A stretch of 64,000 nt of DNA, taken from positions 1 through 64,000 of IMG/VR virus record IMGVR_UViG_3300032069_000010. One strand, written 5' to 3'. The notes beneath the pieces are model-generated. The model saw only the letters and a program-made list of their open reading frames with translations, was not told the origin of the DNA and did no database searches. The position numbers and the translations under genes are program-made. The first letter of the stretch is position 1; each line of letters opens with the position of its first letter. Of the stretch, positions 14,971 to 21,311 are shown in pieces. The stretch comes from a virus.

Positions 14971-15159
14971 CTACGAATTCATCTCCTCGAGCAATTTCTC
15001 CAGATCTTTCGCAGCCGTCGCATACGCCGTTGCCTTTCCATCGCTCGAGCTCTTACTCGTTACGTTTGCCTCACGCTCACCGTCTTCCTTCCACTCTCTT
15101 GCTCTATCCCGAAAATGCGTCTGCAAACCCAACAACTTGTGATACTCCTTCCCTGTCAT
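14971..15159 (-). CDS. Hypothetical helical protein, 62 aa
   Basis: Starts MTGKEYHKLLGLQTHFRDRA; almost entirely helical, ending DLEKLLEEMNS. AAAGGAGGTGAGACGG before 15159 fixes the start (the in-frame GTG at 15168 is part of the ribosome site). A strong leader hairpin (15191-15235) lies about 30 nt upstream. Confidence 0.75.
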   Translation of the reverse strand: MTGKEYHKLLGLQTHFRDRAREWKEDGEREANVTSKSSSDGKATAYATAAKDLEKLLEEMNS

Positions 15160-15394
15160 CCGTCTCACCTCCTTTCATAAAAGCAGTTTCGGGACGCGGT
15201 CGATGGTCGGCTCATGGGGTGAGCAACCGCGTCCCTACTCCTGCGGGGGCAACTTTCATTCAGGTGTGACTGTCGGGTAATATAAAGATATAGGCTCCCA
15301 TGCGATACCTCGTTTACGGGCCAATTACTTGACCGTCACCACCATTGAAAACCCCGTTAATGGGATAGCTCAGGTCGAGTTCTCTGCGAGCTGA
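15160..15394. other. Intergenic leader with structured elements
   Basis: 235 nt without a gene. It holds a perfect 10-bp-stem hairpin (15191-15235) next to the downstream gene and, at 15300-15360, a stretch resembling 11035-11070: both contain a CTCGTTTACG-like block and TTGAAAAC, framed by CCCAT or GCCC and GGG. No convincing promoter could be placed. Confidence 0.5.
15191..15235 (-). ncRNA. Strong leader hairpin (structured RNA candidate)
   Basis: GGGACGCGGT (15191-15200) pairs perfectly with ACCGCGTCCC (15226-15235). The loop contains a second stem CTCA/TGAG around GGGG (15211-15223). There is no U-tract, so it is not a simple terminator. It lies 31-75 nt upstream of the start at 15159, in the 5' leader on the minus strand. 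Confidence 0.5.
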
Positions 15395-15976
15395 CTACGC
15401 AGCCTTCTTCGTGACCTCTGAGCCTGTCGCCTCTGCTCGATTGGCGCCTGTCGGTTTTCCCTTGTGAACCAGGGTTCCGGGGACTTTCCAGTTCTTTCCT
15501 TCAACATCGATCTTGACTTTCCCGTTTGACTTGATCTTGATTACTTTGCCTTCGATCAGCTTCGACCCTTTTTTGAACCACACCACGTTTCCGGCCTTAA
15601 AGCCTTCAGTCGCTTTCTTGCAGGCCTCGAGGTAAACTCCCTTCCAGTGCTTCTGCAGTGCTCTTGCGACTGCTTTCAAGTTCTCAAGGTCGGTCACCTT
15701 CTGGATGGACACAACAAGGCCTTTCACTGCTTCCGGCACTGGCTTTGCTGTGAACGGCGCAACCTTCTGCTTGTCTGCCTTCCCCTTCTTGCCCTCGGCG
15801 GACTTCTTCGGGACAGCTTTCGCCTTTTCGGTCTTCCCGTTCGTGGCCTCGGCCTTCGTGCTTCCATTCCCGTTTTTCTTTTCATCAACCATCTTTCGGT
15901 TCTCTTCCGCTATCCTCTCTAAATCAGCGGACTCGCTTCCATTCGTCTTTCCGTTTTTCTTTCCGTTCTCTTCCAT
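15395..15976 (-). CDS. KOW/SH3-like protein with a lysine-rich N-terminal tail
   Basis: 193 aa. Residues 1-75 are low-complexity (asparagine, lysine, glutamate); a helical segment (VARALQKHWKGVYLEACKKA) follows; residues about 130-175 form a KOW-like barrel (FKAGNVVWFKKGSKLIEGKV). The same helix-plus-barrel plan occurs in the next two larger genes, so these are paralogues. The basic tail and barrel suggest nucleic-acid or ribosome/RNA-polymerase binding, unproven. CGAAAGGAGAACGCA precedes the ATG. Confidence 0.65.
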   Translation of the reverse strand: MEENGKKNGKTNGSESADLERIAEENRKMVDEKKNGNGSTKAEATNGKTEKAKAVPKKSAEGKKGKADKQKVAPFTAKPVPEAVKGLVVSIQKVTDLENLKAVARALQKHWKGVYLEACKKATEGFKAGNVVWFKKGSKLIEGKVIKIKSNGKVKIDVEGKNWKVPGTLVHKGKPTGANRAEATGSEVTKKAA

Positions 15977-16019
15977 TGCGTTCTCCTTTCGTTTAAAGGC
16001 TAAATTGGTAAAAGGTTAA

Positions 16020-16679
16020 TCACTGAACTACCGCTTCTGCCGGCCTTGCCTCACCCCCTTTCTCGGTTGCCCGCCCAACTCTCCACCGCTTCGAGTCAGG
16101 CTGAAGATATTCTTTCGGGACCGTTCCTTTCGTTACCTTCCTCACTGGCATCACCACTCTCTCTTTGTTCGGATCCCACGGTTCTGTGTCGATCACCAGC
16201 TTCCTCGACTTCAGCCTGACCACCCGCCCCGCATGAACTATGCTCTTCTTCCGCCACCAAACATCATCCCCTGGCTTGAACTCCTTGACCATTCTGATTT
16301 CCTCGAGACCGTATAGCTTTTTGTACCAGCGGCTGGCCATTCGGGATACCTTCTTCGCAACCTTCACGTCCCTGACCTGCCCGATCAGCGTCACCCAATT
16401 TGGAACCTCAACCCCGTTCGTAATCTTAAAGCTGTCCTCGACATCCTTTTTTATGATGGGGATTTTATCGACCCTCTTCCATCCCCCTTTCCTCTTCCTT
16501 CTCTCATCTGCGAGAGGCAATCCGAAATTCTGCTTCTGCCCTGTCAGCTCCGCATCCGACATCGTGACCGTCCTGCCTGTCATCCTATGCTTCCGCTTCC
16601 TCTTGAACACTACCGCAGGCACCAATCCTTCCTTTTCCCTCAGCCTTTCCTTCGTCCTCTTTAATTCTGATTTCGACAT
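16020..16679 (-). CDS. KOW/SH3-like paralogue, 219 aa
   Basis: Starts MSKSELKRTKERLREKEG. The C-terminal third has FKPGDDVWWRKKSIVHAGRV and then RLKSRKLVIDTEPW, aligned in layout with the barrels of the flanking paralogues. The N-terminal half is basic. AAAGGGGGCACGAAG sets the start at 16679. Function unknown. Confidence 0.65.
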   Translation of the reverse strand: MSKSELKRTKERLREKEGLVPAVVFKRKRKHRMTGRTVTMSDAELTGQKQNFGLPLADERRKRKGGWKRVDKIPIIKKDVEDSFKITNGVEVPNWVTLIGQVRDVKVAKKVSRMASRWYKKLYGLEEIRMVKEFKPGDDVWWRKKSIVHAGRVVRLKSRKLVIDTEPWDPNKERVVMPVRKVTKGTVPKEYLQPDSKRWRVGRATEKGGEARPAEAVVQ

Positions 16680-16700
16680 CTTCGTGCCCCCTTTCAAGGA

Positions 16701-16868
16701 TTATGCTAACCTTTTGGATACCACCGACCCGTACTTAACCTCTCTTCTTGCCGTTGCCTTCTCAACCGCCTCCTCCATCGAAGGAGCCTCTACCTCCACG
16801 ATTACCTTGTTCCATGCTATTTTGTAATAGCCGCTAATCCTGCTTTTGAAGGAAATCCTCCACTTCAT
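16701..16868 (-). CDS. Hypothetical small protein, 55 aa
   Basis: Reads MKWRISFKSRISGYYKIAWN, then VIVEVEAPSMEEAVEKATAR: strand-strand-helix. AAAGGGGGATGAGAG precedes the ATG. Function unknown. Confidence 0.7.
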   Translation of the reverse strand: MKWRISFKSRISGYYKIAWNKVIVEVEAPSMEEAVEKATARREVKYGSVVSKRLA

Positions 16869-16884
16869 CTCTCATCCCCCTTTC

Positions 16885-17214
16885 TTACTCTGCCTTTTTT
16901 AGCAAAGACCAACTCACATTCCAATTGGCCTGCGTTGGCCAACCTACATCTACAACTGTTCCTACGACAACTTTTGCCGTCCGATCAGACTTCTTAATAA
17001 TCGTCCCTTGCATGGGTTTTCCGTGCCTCCCGGCGAATTGAACCTTGTCTCCCACCTTAAACCCAATGGAAATTTCCATCTCGATAATTTTCCCCCGGTG
17101 CTTAAGCACCGAATTAACTTGCTCCCAAACCCTGCTCAGATCATCCTGAGTCTTGATGGTCTCGACAGCATTTACCAAATGACTTAACGTAATTCCAATT
17201 TTTACCTTATCCAT
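16885..17214 (-). CDS. KOW/SH3-like paralogue, 109 aa
   Basis: Starts MDKVKIGITLSHLVNAVETI; a helical N-terminus leads into GFKVGDKVQFAGRHGKPMQG and TIIKKSDRTAKVVVGTV, a KOW-like barrel. It is the shortest of the three paralogues. AGAAAGGGGAATAGGGAAG sets the start at 17214. Confidence 0.7.
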   Translation of the reverse strand: MDKVKIGITLSHLVNAVETIKTQDDLSRVWEQVNSVLKHRGKIIEMEISIGFKVGDKVQFAGRHGKPMQGTIIKKSDRTAKVVVGTVVDVGWPTQANWNVSWSLLKKAE

Positions 17215-17314
17215 CTTCCCTATTCCCCTTTCTGTGCTCCCAAAATATAGAGAAGATAAAAACTCCATACAGCGACAGCACCGATAACAACACAATCAAA
17301 ACGTACTTTGTCAT
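17207..17314 (-). CDS. Small single-pass membrane protein, 35 aa
   Basis: Reads MTKYVLIVLLSVLSLYGVFI, one transmembrane helix, with a short basic C-terminus. GAAAGGTGGATGCA precedes the ATG. It overlaps both neighbours by a few bases, as coupled genes do. Function unknown. Confidence 0.65.
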   Translation of the reverse strand: MTKYVLIVLLSVLSLYGVFIFSIFWEHRKGNREDG

Positions 17315-17823
17315 TGCATCCACCTTTCGACCACCTTCTCATTTTCTACCCATTCCTGATACGCCCAATTCATCTCCGCCTTCCATGTTTCGTCGAACAC
17401 TTCATCCACTCTCCAATACTTGCACCGCCTGGCCACCTCTTCTTCTATCTTCTTCCGCAGCCACGGCTTCTCGGTCTGCCTGGCCTCATCTAACAGCCTT
17501 ACAACCAAACAGTCTCCATCAAGGATTGGAAAAACGCCGCCCTTAAAAATGATGGCTCGGATTTCCCCCTGTCTGACTTTCTCTTTCAGTTCTTCCTCTT
17601 CCTGTCTCCGGAATTCAATCGCCTGCGTGCGCTGCCACCACTTCCTTCGCCTTTCCTTATCCCATCTCATCTCCCGTTCCGCAAAGCATCTGGGTGGGGA
17701 TAAATAAAGGTTAGCGGGCACCTCAATCGTCTTCCCGTTTACTGGATGGACAATTACCAGCTTATCGCCCCGCTTTTCGACCACTTTCACCATCACTCCG
17801 GTTTCGATGTTCATCATTCTCAT
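17311..17823 (-). CDS. Hypothetical protein, 170 aa
   Basis: Starts MRMMNIETGVMVKVVEKRGD and KLVIVHPVNGKTIEVPANLY, a beta-rich N-terminus, then a long charged helical region rich in Arg, Glu and Trp. AAAGGGGGTGAAAGC precedes the ATG, which overlaps the stop of the upstream gene. Not recognised. Confidence 0.75.
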   Translation of the reverse strand: MRMMNIETGVMVKVVEKRGDKLVIVHPVNGKTIEVPANLYLSPPRCFAEREMRWDKERRRKWWQRTQAIEFRRQEEEELKEKVRQGEIRAIIFKGGVFPILDGDCLVVRLLDEARQTEKPWLRKKIEEEVARRCKYWRVDEVFDETWKAEMNWAYQEWVENEKVVERWMQ

Positions 17824-17954
17824 GCTTTCACCCCCTTTTGCCTTGGGTCCTTCCCCGTCTCCTTGATTTCATTGACCACCCATCCCGGGCACCGGCCTTC
17901 CTTGTCCCGAAACCCACCACAATGTTTCTTTAACCTGCATTTCTTACAATTCAT
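17820..17954 (-). CDS. Mini cysteine-rich protein, 44 aa
   Basis: Reads MNCKKCRLKKHCGGFRDKEG, then RCPGWVVNE: four cysteines, likely one zinc. AAGGGGGTGAAAGC precedes the ATG. It is the first gene after the promoter at 18050-18078, with an ACGC-type half-palindrome (17974-17987) in the leader. Confidence 0.7.
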   Translation of the reverse strand: MNCKKCRLKKHCGGFRDKEGRCPGWVVNEIKETGKDPRQKGVKA

Positions 17955-17973
17955 GCTTTCACCCCCTTCCCGA

Positions 17974-17987
17974 CCACAATTGCGTAA
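17974..17987. promoter_or_regulatory. CAATTGCGTAA operator-like site
   Basis: CCACAATTGCGTAA; its reverse complement starts TTACGCAATTGTGG, the same left arm as the palindrome in the HNH promoter (10395-10410). It lies 20 nt upstream of the start at 17954. Confidence 0.45.
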
Positions 17988-18049
17988 ATTATGGGTAAAT
18001 TTTTTTGAGTTGATTTAAGGTTCAAAGTGCTTTGTTTTCGCATACTTAA

Positions 18050-18078
18050 ATCCTATCCCTGTCATTTTTAAATGTCAA
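18050..18078 (-). promoter_or_regulatory. Sigma70-type promoter
   Basis: Minus strand TTGACA (18073-18078), 17 nt, TAGGAT (18050-18055). The -35 overlaps the stop region of the gene at 18075. It would drive the operon starting at 17954. Confidence 0.65.
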
Positions 18079-18281
18079 GAGTTTTTCGTTGCAGCTTTTA
18101 CGACCTGATGCCCCCAATTCGTCAGCGTCCAGTCAATGTCAACCATCAACTGTGCGAGCCGGGGATTGGTCGCCTTCAGTTCTTCTAACTGGTCAGACCC
18201 ATTGGCTTCCTTCTTTAACCGCTGTCTAATAATGATGGAGAGGTTAAGGACTTCCTGAAATGAGATTGTATTCGCCGCCAC
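18075..18281 (-). CDS. Hypothetical helical protein, 68 aa
   Basis: GTG start (VAANTISFQEVLNLSIIIRQ) with AAAGGGGGTGAGCTAAAG upstream. Two to three helices. It has its own promoter (18344-18372) and is followed at its very end by the next promoter. Function unknown. Confidence 0.7.
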   Translation of the reverse strand: MAANTISFQEVLNLSIIIRQRLKKEANGSDQLEELKATNPRLAQLMVDIDWTLTNWGHQVVKAATKNS

Positions 18282-18343
18282 CTTTAGCTCACCCCCTTTC
18301 TTATCCGCTTTTTGTGTTAAGTGCTTGATTTCTCATTAACTTC

Positions 18344-18372
18344 ACACTAACGCTGACATCATTCTATGTCAA
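18344..18372 (-). promoter_or_regulatory. Sigma70-type promoter
   Basis: Minus strand TTGACA (18367-18372), 17 nt, TAGTGT (18344-18349), about 63 nt upstream of the GTG at 18281. Confidence 0.65.
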
Positions 18373-18620
18373 GATTTTTTCATAAGGTTCGCCTGTTTGT
18401 GAAAAGAATTATTTAGCTTTTAAAGTTTGCGTAGTCCGTAGAGGTTTGGCACTTTTTTTGTCATGGGGTTCGGTGAGCAGGTGGGTAGGATAGTAAAAGG
18501 CAGTTCTGAATCAAGCGGTTTACAGCGAAATACTGCTTTTAGATTAACTGTGTAGTTTTAATGGGTTAACTGTTTCGGCCTAATTTCATTAAGGGGTTCG
18601 TCCAGACCTCCCAGACCGCC

Positions 18621-18653
18621 AGCTAAAATCAACTTTATACGGGCTTTTTAGCT
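18621..18653. terminator. Inverted repeat, possible terminator after the toxin gene
   Basis: AGCTAAAA (18621-18628) and TTTTTAGCT (18645-18653) are complementary across a 16-nt loop. AT-rich stem without a GC clamp, so only a weak terminator; it lies just beyond the toxin stop on the minus strand. Confidence 0.35.
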
Positions 18654-18688
18654 TGGTTCTATGCTGGGTACTATCCCGCGATCTTCTG

Positions 18689-19129
18689 TCAGGTGTGCTT
18701 TTTTAGAGATGGGCAGACCGTGTGGTTGGGATCCCACCACAGAATTTTTAATATATTTTGATCTCTAATACCCCAAACACGGTTTTTTCCAGTTAGATGT
18801 AGGGAGATTAATTCATCTATATCGTCCTGTTTAAGCTCTTTAAGACGCTTTCGTGCTCCAGGGCACATTTTTGAAATCTCTACTGCATGATTATTTCGGT
18901 TTAGAATCTCAGACCATTTCATTGTTTCAAAGTCTGACATTTTTTTTAAAATATCGTCAAAGATTGAACGGGTAATTTGTTTCCATCCCCAAAATCCTTC
19001 CTTGTCAATGATCCTTATATGCCAAGAAATTAGGTCAAGGATCTTTTCCGCTTTTTCTCCCCCCCTGGGGGATTTTTTTTCTGGTGGAGTTTCTTTATGG
19101 GATGGTTGTTTAGGTGGTTGTTTAGGCAT
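18689..19129 (-). CDS. Putative toxin paired with a Panacea antitoxin
   Basis: 146 aa. The N-terminus is proline/lysine-rich (MPKQPPKQPSHKETPP). The core KWSEILNRNNHAVEISKM, KRLKELKQDDIDELISLHL, TGKNRVWGIRDQNILKILWW and DPNHTVCPSLKKHT matches a widespread small-protein family, with the LWWDPxHxVxPxxKxHT ending, usually encoded beside an antitoxin; I recall it as a predicted toxin, mechanism uncertain. It is 6 nt downstream of the Panacea-domain gene in the same operon, antitoxin first. Confidence 0.65.
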   Translation of the reverse strand: MPKQPPKQPSHKETPPEKKSPRGGEKAEKILDLISWHIRIIDKEGFWGWKQITRSIFDDILKKMSDFETMKWSEILNRNNHAVEISKMCPGARKRLKELKQDDIDELISLHLTGKNRVWGIRDQNILKILWWDPNHTVCPSLKKHT

Positions 19130-19135
19130 TAAAAA

Positions 19136-19576
19136 TCAAGATTCAGGTAGGAGACTACTATAATATTCTATCATTGAAGCATGAGTGATAACCCTATTCC
19201 CACGTTCATTTTCAGACATTCCCGCGCGAGCTTTACGCCAAGGATCTTCCATGTGAGTAAGATCACTCAGCCATTGAGAACTTCTTTCGCAGTAATATTT
19301 AAGAACTGCCATAACAGTTTCTCTTTGCTTCTTAATTAATTTTTCTGGTCTTCCCTGACAAATAGAAGCAACCTTAAATCTTCCCTTGTGTAGATCAAAG
19401 AGTTCTCGCACTACAGGTCCATTTGCCCAAGCTTCAATTTTTTCTGGAAACAAAGGCTTTTCATCCCACACAAGAGACCACGCTTGGCAATAATATACGA
19501 GTTTTTGTAGTTTCATCGCTGTCATCGATCCGCATTTACGAAGGATGAATTCGGCAACATCATAGACATTTACCAT
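19136..19576 (-). CDS. Panacea-domain (DUF4065, SocA-like) antitoxin
   Basis: 146 aa. MVNVYDVAEFILRKCGSMTA, MKLQKLVYYCQAWSLVW, IEAWANGPVVRELFDLHKG and the C-terminal HMEDPWRKAR are the hallmarks of the Panacea/SocA family (DUF4065). These proteins neutralise many unrelated toxins. The start is set at 19576 because AAAGGAGG is 8 nt upstream; the ATG two codons earlier is too close. Its own promoter is probably at 19634-19662. Confidence 0.85.
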   Translation of the reverse strand: MVNVYDVAEFILRKCGSMTAMKLQKLVYYCQAWSLVWDEKPLFPEKIEAWANGPVVRELFDLHKGRFKVASICQGRPEKLIKKQRETVMAVLKYYCERSSQWLSDLTHMEDPWRKARAGMSENERGNRVITHASMIEYYSSLLPES

Positions 19577-19633
19577 TTTCATTTCCTCCTTTCTGTGATC
19601 GAATAGTGGTTTTGTTTTGTTTTAATCCAATAC

Positions 19634-19662
19634 ATAATTAAATAGATAAATTTATTTGTCAA
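19634..19662 (-). promoter_or_regulatory. Likely promoter of the toxin-antitoxin operon
   Basis: Minus strand TTGACA (19657-19662) and AATTAT (19634-19639) 17 nt apart in very AT-rich sequence, about 58 nt upstream of the antitoxin start. The -10 is weak. Confidence 0.5.
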
Positions 19663-19744
19663 GGTTCATTTTTGTACATCTCCCAATTCCTGATTTAAGT
19701 CCAAGCTATTAATGAGCCATATTCGTGCCAATTTTAACATTAAA

Positions 19745-19888
19745 TCAATACGCTACCCTATACTGGTCTCGATCATCAGGGGATGGAGAGGTCCCGCTGT
19801 TCCTCAATCCACGTACCGCGCCGACCACCAAACTACGCAACTCGCCAAATTCAAAAACTTCAATTCTTCGGTCTTCTAGTTCTTTCAT
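19745..19888 (-). CDS. Possible small protein, 47 aa
   Basis: Reads MKELEDRRIEVFEFGELRSL and continues VVGAVRGLRNSG; composition is protein-like. The only ribosome-site candidate (AAGG) touches the ATG, so translation is uncertain. It follows two direct copies of TACTAAAGAGATTAATA (minus strand, about 19895-19932) and a TATAAT at 19933-19938. Confidence 0.35.
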   Translation of the reverse strand: MKELEDRRIEVFEFGELRSLVVGAVRGLRNSGTSPSPDDRDQYRVAY

Positions 19889-20626
19889 CCTTATTAGTAT
19901 ATTAATCTCTTTAGTATATTAATCTCTTTAGTATTATATATAGCGCATGCCGACTCGGACATTGGAGAGGATGGGTAAGTTGACAATTAAAAAAATATGC
20001 AGTTTGAAATTATTAGGTTTTTCGTTTATGCAAGGTGATTGCAAGTAAACGATTTGTCGATTGCAATTTGGTTGGATTTTTATACAGTTTTTAAGCTATT
20101 GGAATAATTCAGTTTTCATGTAATTTCAATTTTGCAAATAATTGCACCAAATCTGCAATTGATTGCAAAAAAGTGTTGAAAACCTGTGGAATTCTGTGGA
20201 AATGCTGTGGAATGTTGATTGCAAAGCTAATTGTATTAAAAGTGCAACGAGTTGCAATTTGATTGCATAAGGGAAGGATCGGAGTTTTTCCTAATTTCTT
20301 GAAATTCTTTGGCTTAAAAAATCATAAAAGCAATAATAATTATAGCAAGTTATATTTGTGAAAAATTTGAATAATGCAATTAATTGCAATTGCTGGAAAC
20401 TCATTTAAGCAGTTGAAATGATTCTATTTTAAACATAATTTTTAATATCCATAAAAAGACAATTTTTCTATAATATCCAAATGCTTTATGCAAATAATTG
20501 CAAGTAAAATTGACTATTTTATTGAAGTTTCTTATTTCCACAGTTTTTTAAAAAAATGTGGAAAAGTCATTTAAACGATTGGGATGATTTAGATTTAACA
20601 AAATATTCCACATCAAGACCATAGGC
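19889..20626. other. AT-rich gene-free block: candidate replication or partition locus
   Basis: About 740 nt with no supported gene and markedly higher AT than its surroundings. It carries at least seven TGCAA/TTGCA palindromes (20029, 20132, 20154, 20243, 20253, 20375, 20489), three CTGTGGAA boxes (20184, 20194, 20205) that resemble DnaA boxes, several other TTCCACA/TGTGGAA sequences, and a 22-nt imperfect direct repeat (20401-20422 and 20567-20588). Such iteron-like clusters mark origins or centromere-like sites. No initiator gene is visible nearby. Confidence 0.55.
20029..20502. repeat. Cluster of TGCAA-N-TTGCA palindromes
   Basis: Copies: 20029-20043 TGCAAGGTGATTGCA; 20132-20146 TTGCAAATAATTGCA; 20154-20167 TGCAATTGATTGCA; 20243-20256 TGCAACGAGTTGCA; 20253-20267 TGCAATTTGATTGCA; 20375-20388 TGCAATTAATTGCA; 20489-20502 TGCAAATAATTGCA. 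Spacing is irregular, so they are more like protein-binding sites than tandem repeats. Confidence 0.7.
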
Positions 20627-20791
20627 TTATTTTTCTTCGATCTTTTCAAGTTCCTTCTGTAGATTCGATAGCTCAATCGTCGCAATCGTCCGCTCTTTCT
20701 CCGCTTCCATCGCCTGCCTTGAAGCGTCGAGAAGTTTTAATATACTTTTCTTCATCTCCAGGCTTATCTCCTGGACAGACCGCGTCGCCAT
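20627..20791 (-). CDS. Small coiled-coil protein, 54 aa
   Basis: Reads MATRSVQEISLEMKKSILKL and then a long charged helix ending NLQKELEKIEEK. Weak AAGGG upstream. Follows the gene at 20805 closely. Possibly a structural or assembly accessory; unknown. Confidence 0.6.
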   Translation of the reverse strand: MATRSVQEISLEMKKSILKLLDASRQAMEAEKERTIATIELSNLQKELEKIEEK

Positions 20792-20804
20792 CCATACAAA
20801 CCCT

Positions 20805-21299
20805 TCACTTTTGGCTACCGTTGTTAAGCAGGTCCTTCTTTAGCCCAGCAACGATTTCGATAAGCTTTCTCTGAAGGTTCGCACTAAACTCACCAAACTG
20901 GGCAGCAATAAGCTCATGGTGGTGAGTAAATTTTTCGTCTACCATTCTGGCAAACGTAGCGGCAGCCCTTGACGTGACCTTATCGCAAATCTCATCATGG
21001 TCCTTAGATAACATTGGTCCACCTCTTTCAAATAAAGCGTTTCTCCAATCGAAAAAATCTTTTATCTTACAATTTAATGACCCCGAGCACTTAGACTGCT
21101 TATCATCACAATATTTAAAGAAAATATCTCTCGTAACGATCCCCCCCTGCTTGTCAATTCCACCTTTCCACCCATCCCACTGATTCATCCATCTCTTTAT
21201 AAACCAGCCGACAATGAGCGCAAGCCCAGAGACCATACTCAGCACAATTTCCCAAACCAAACCCCAATCAACCACCTGCTGAATTACTGGATCGCCCAT
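20805..21299 (-). CDS. Membrane-anchored hypothetical protein, 164 aa
   Basis: One transmembrane helix at about residues 13-35 (VWEIVLSMVSGLALIVGWFI), then a soluble helical region with four cysteines in KYCDDKQSKCSGSLNCKIKD. AAAGGAAATGAA precedes the ATG. It ends the late tail operon, a position where membrane or lysis accessories occur, but the function is not known. Confidence 0.7.
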   Translation of the reverse strand: MGDPVIQQVVDWGLVWEIVLSMVSGLALIVGWFIKRWMNQWDGWKGGIDKQGGIVTRDIFFKYCDDKQSKCSGSLNCKIKDFFDWRNALFERGGPMLSKDHDEICDKVTSRAAATFARMVDEKFTHHHELIAAQFGEFSANLQRKLIEIVAGLKKDLLNNGSQK

Positions 21300-21311
21300 T
21301 TCATTTCCTTT

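Larger units (their letters stand above)
18282..18688. other. Gene-free 407-nt stretch between the accessory operon and the toxin gene
   Basis: Contains the promoter at 18344-18372 and an inverted repeat AGCTAAAA...TTTTTAGCT (18621-18653) about 30 nt beyond the toxin gene stop. I see no reading frame with a ribosome site on either strand. Confidence 0.6.

Noticed and set aside
15330-15395. tRNA-like sequence (GGGATAGCTCAGGTCGAG)
   Set aside because: Resembles a D-arm by eye, but no acceptor, anticodon or T arms can be formed around it. No tRNA was found in the window.
19725-19922. Plus-strand 65-aa open frame
   Set aside because: No ribosome site and low-complexity serine/isoleucine end; the minus-strand 47-aa frame over the same DNA is more protein-like, though still weak.
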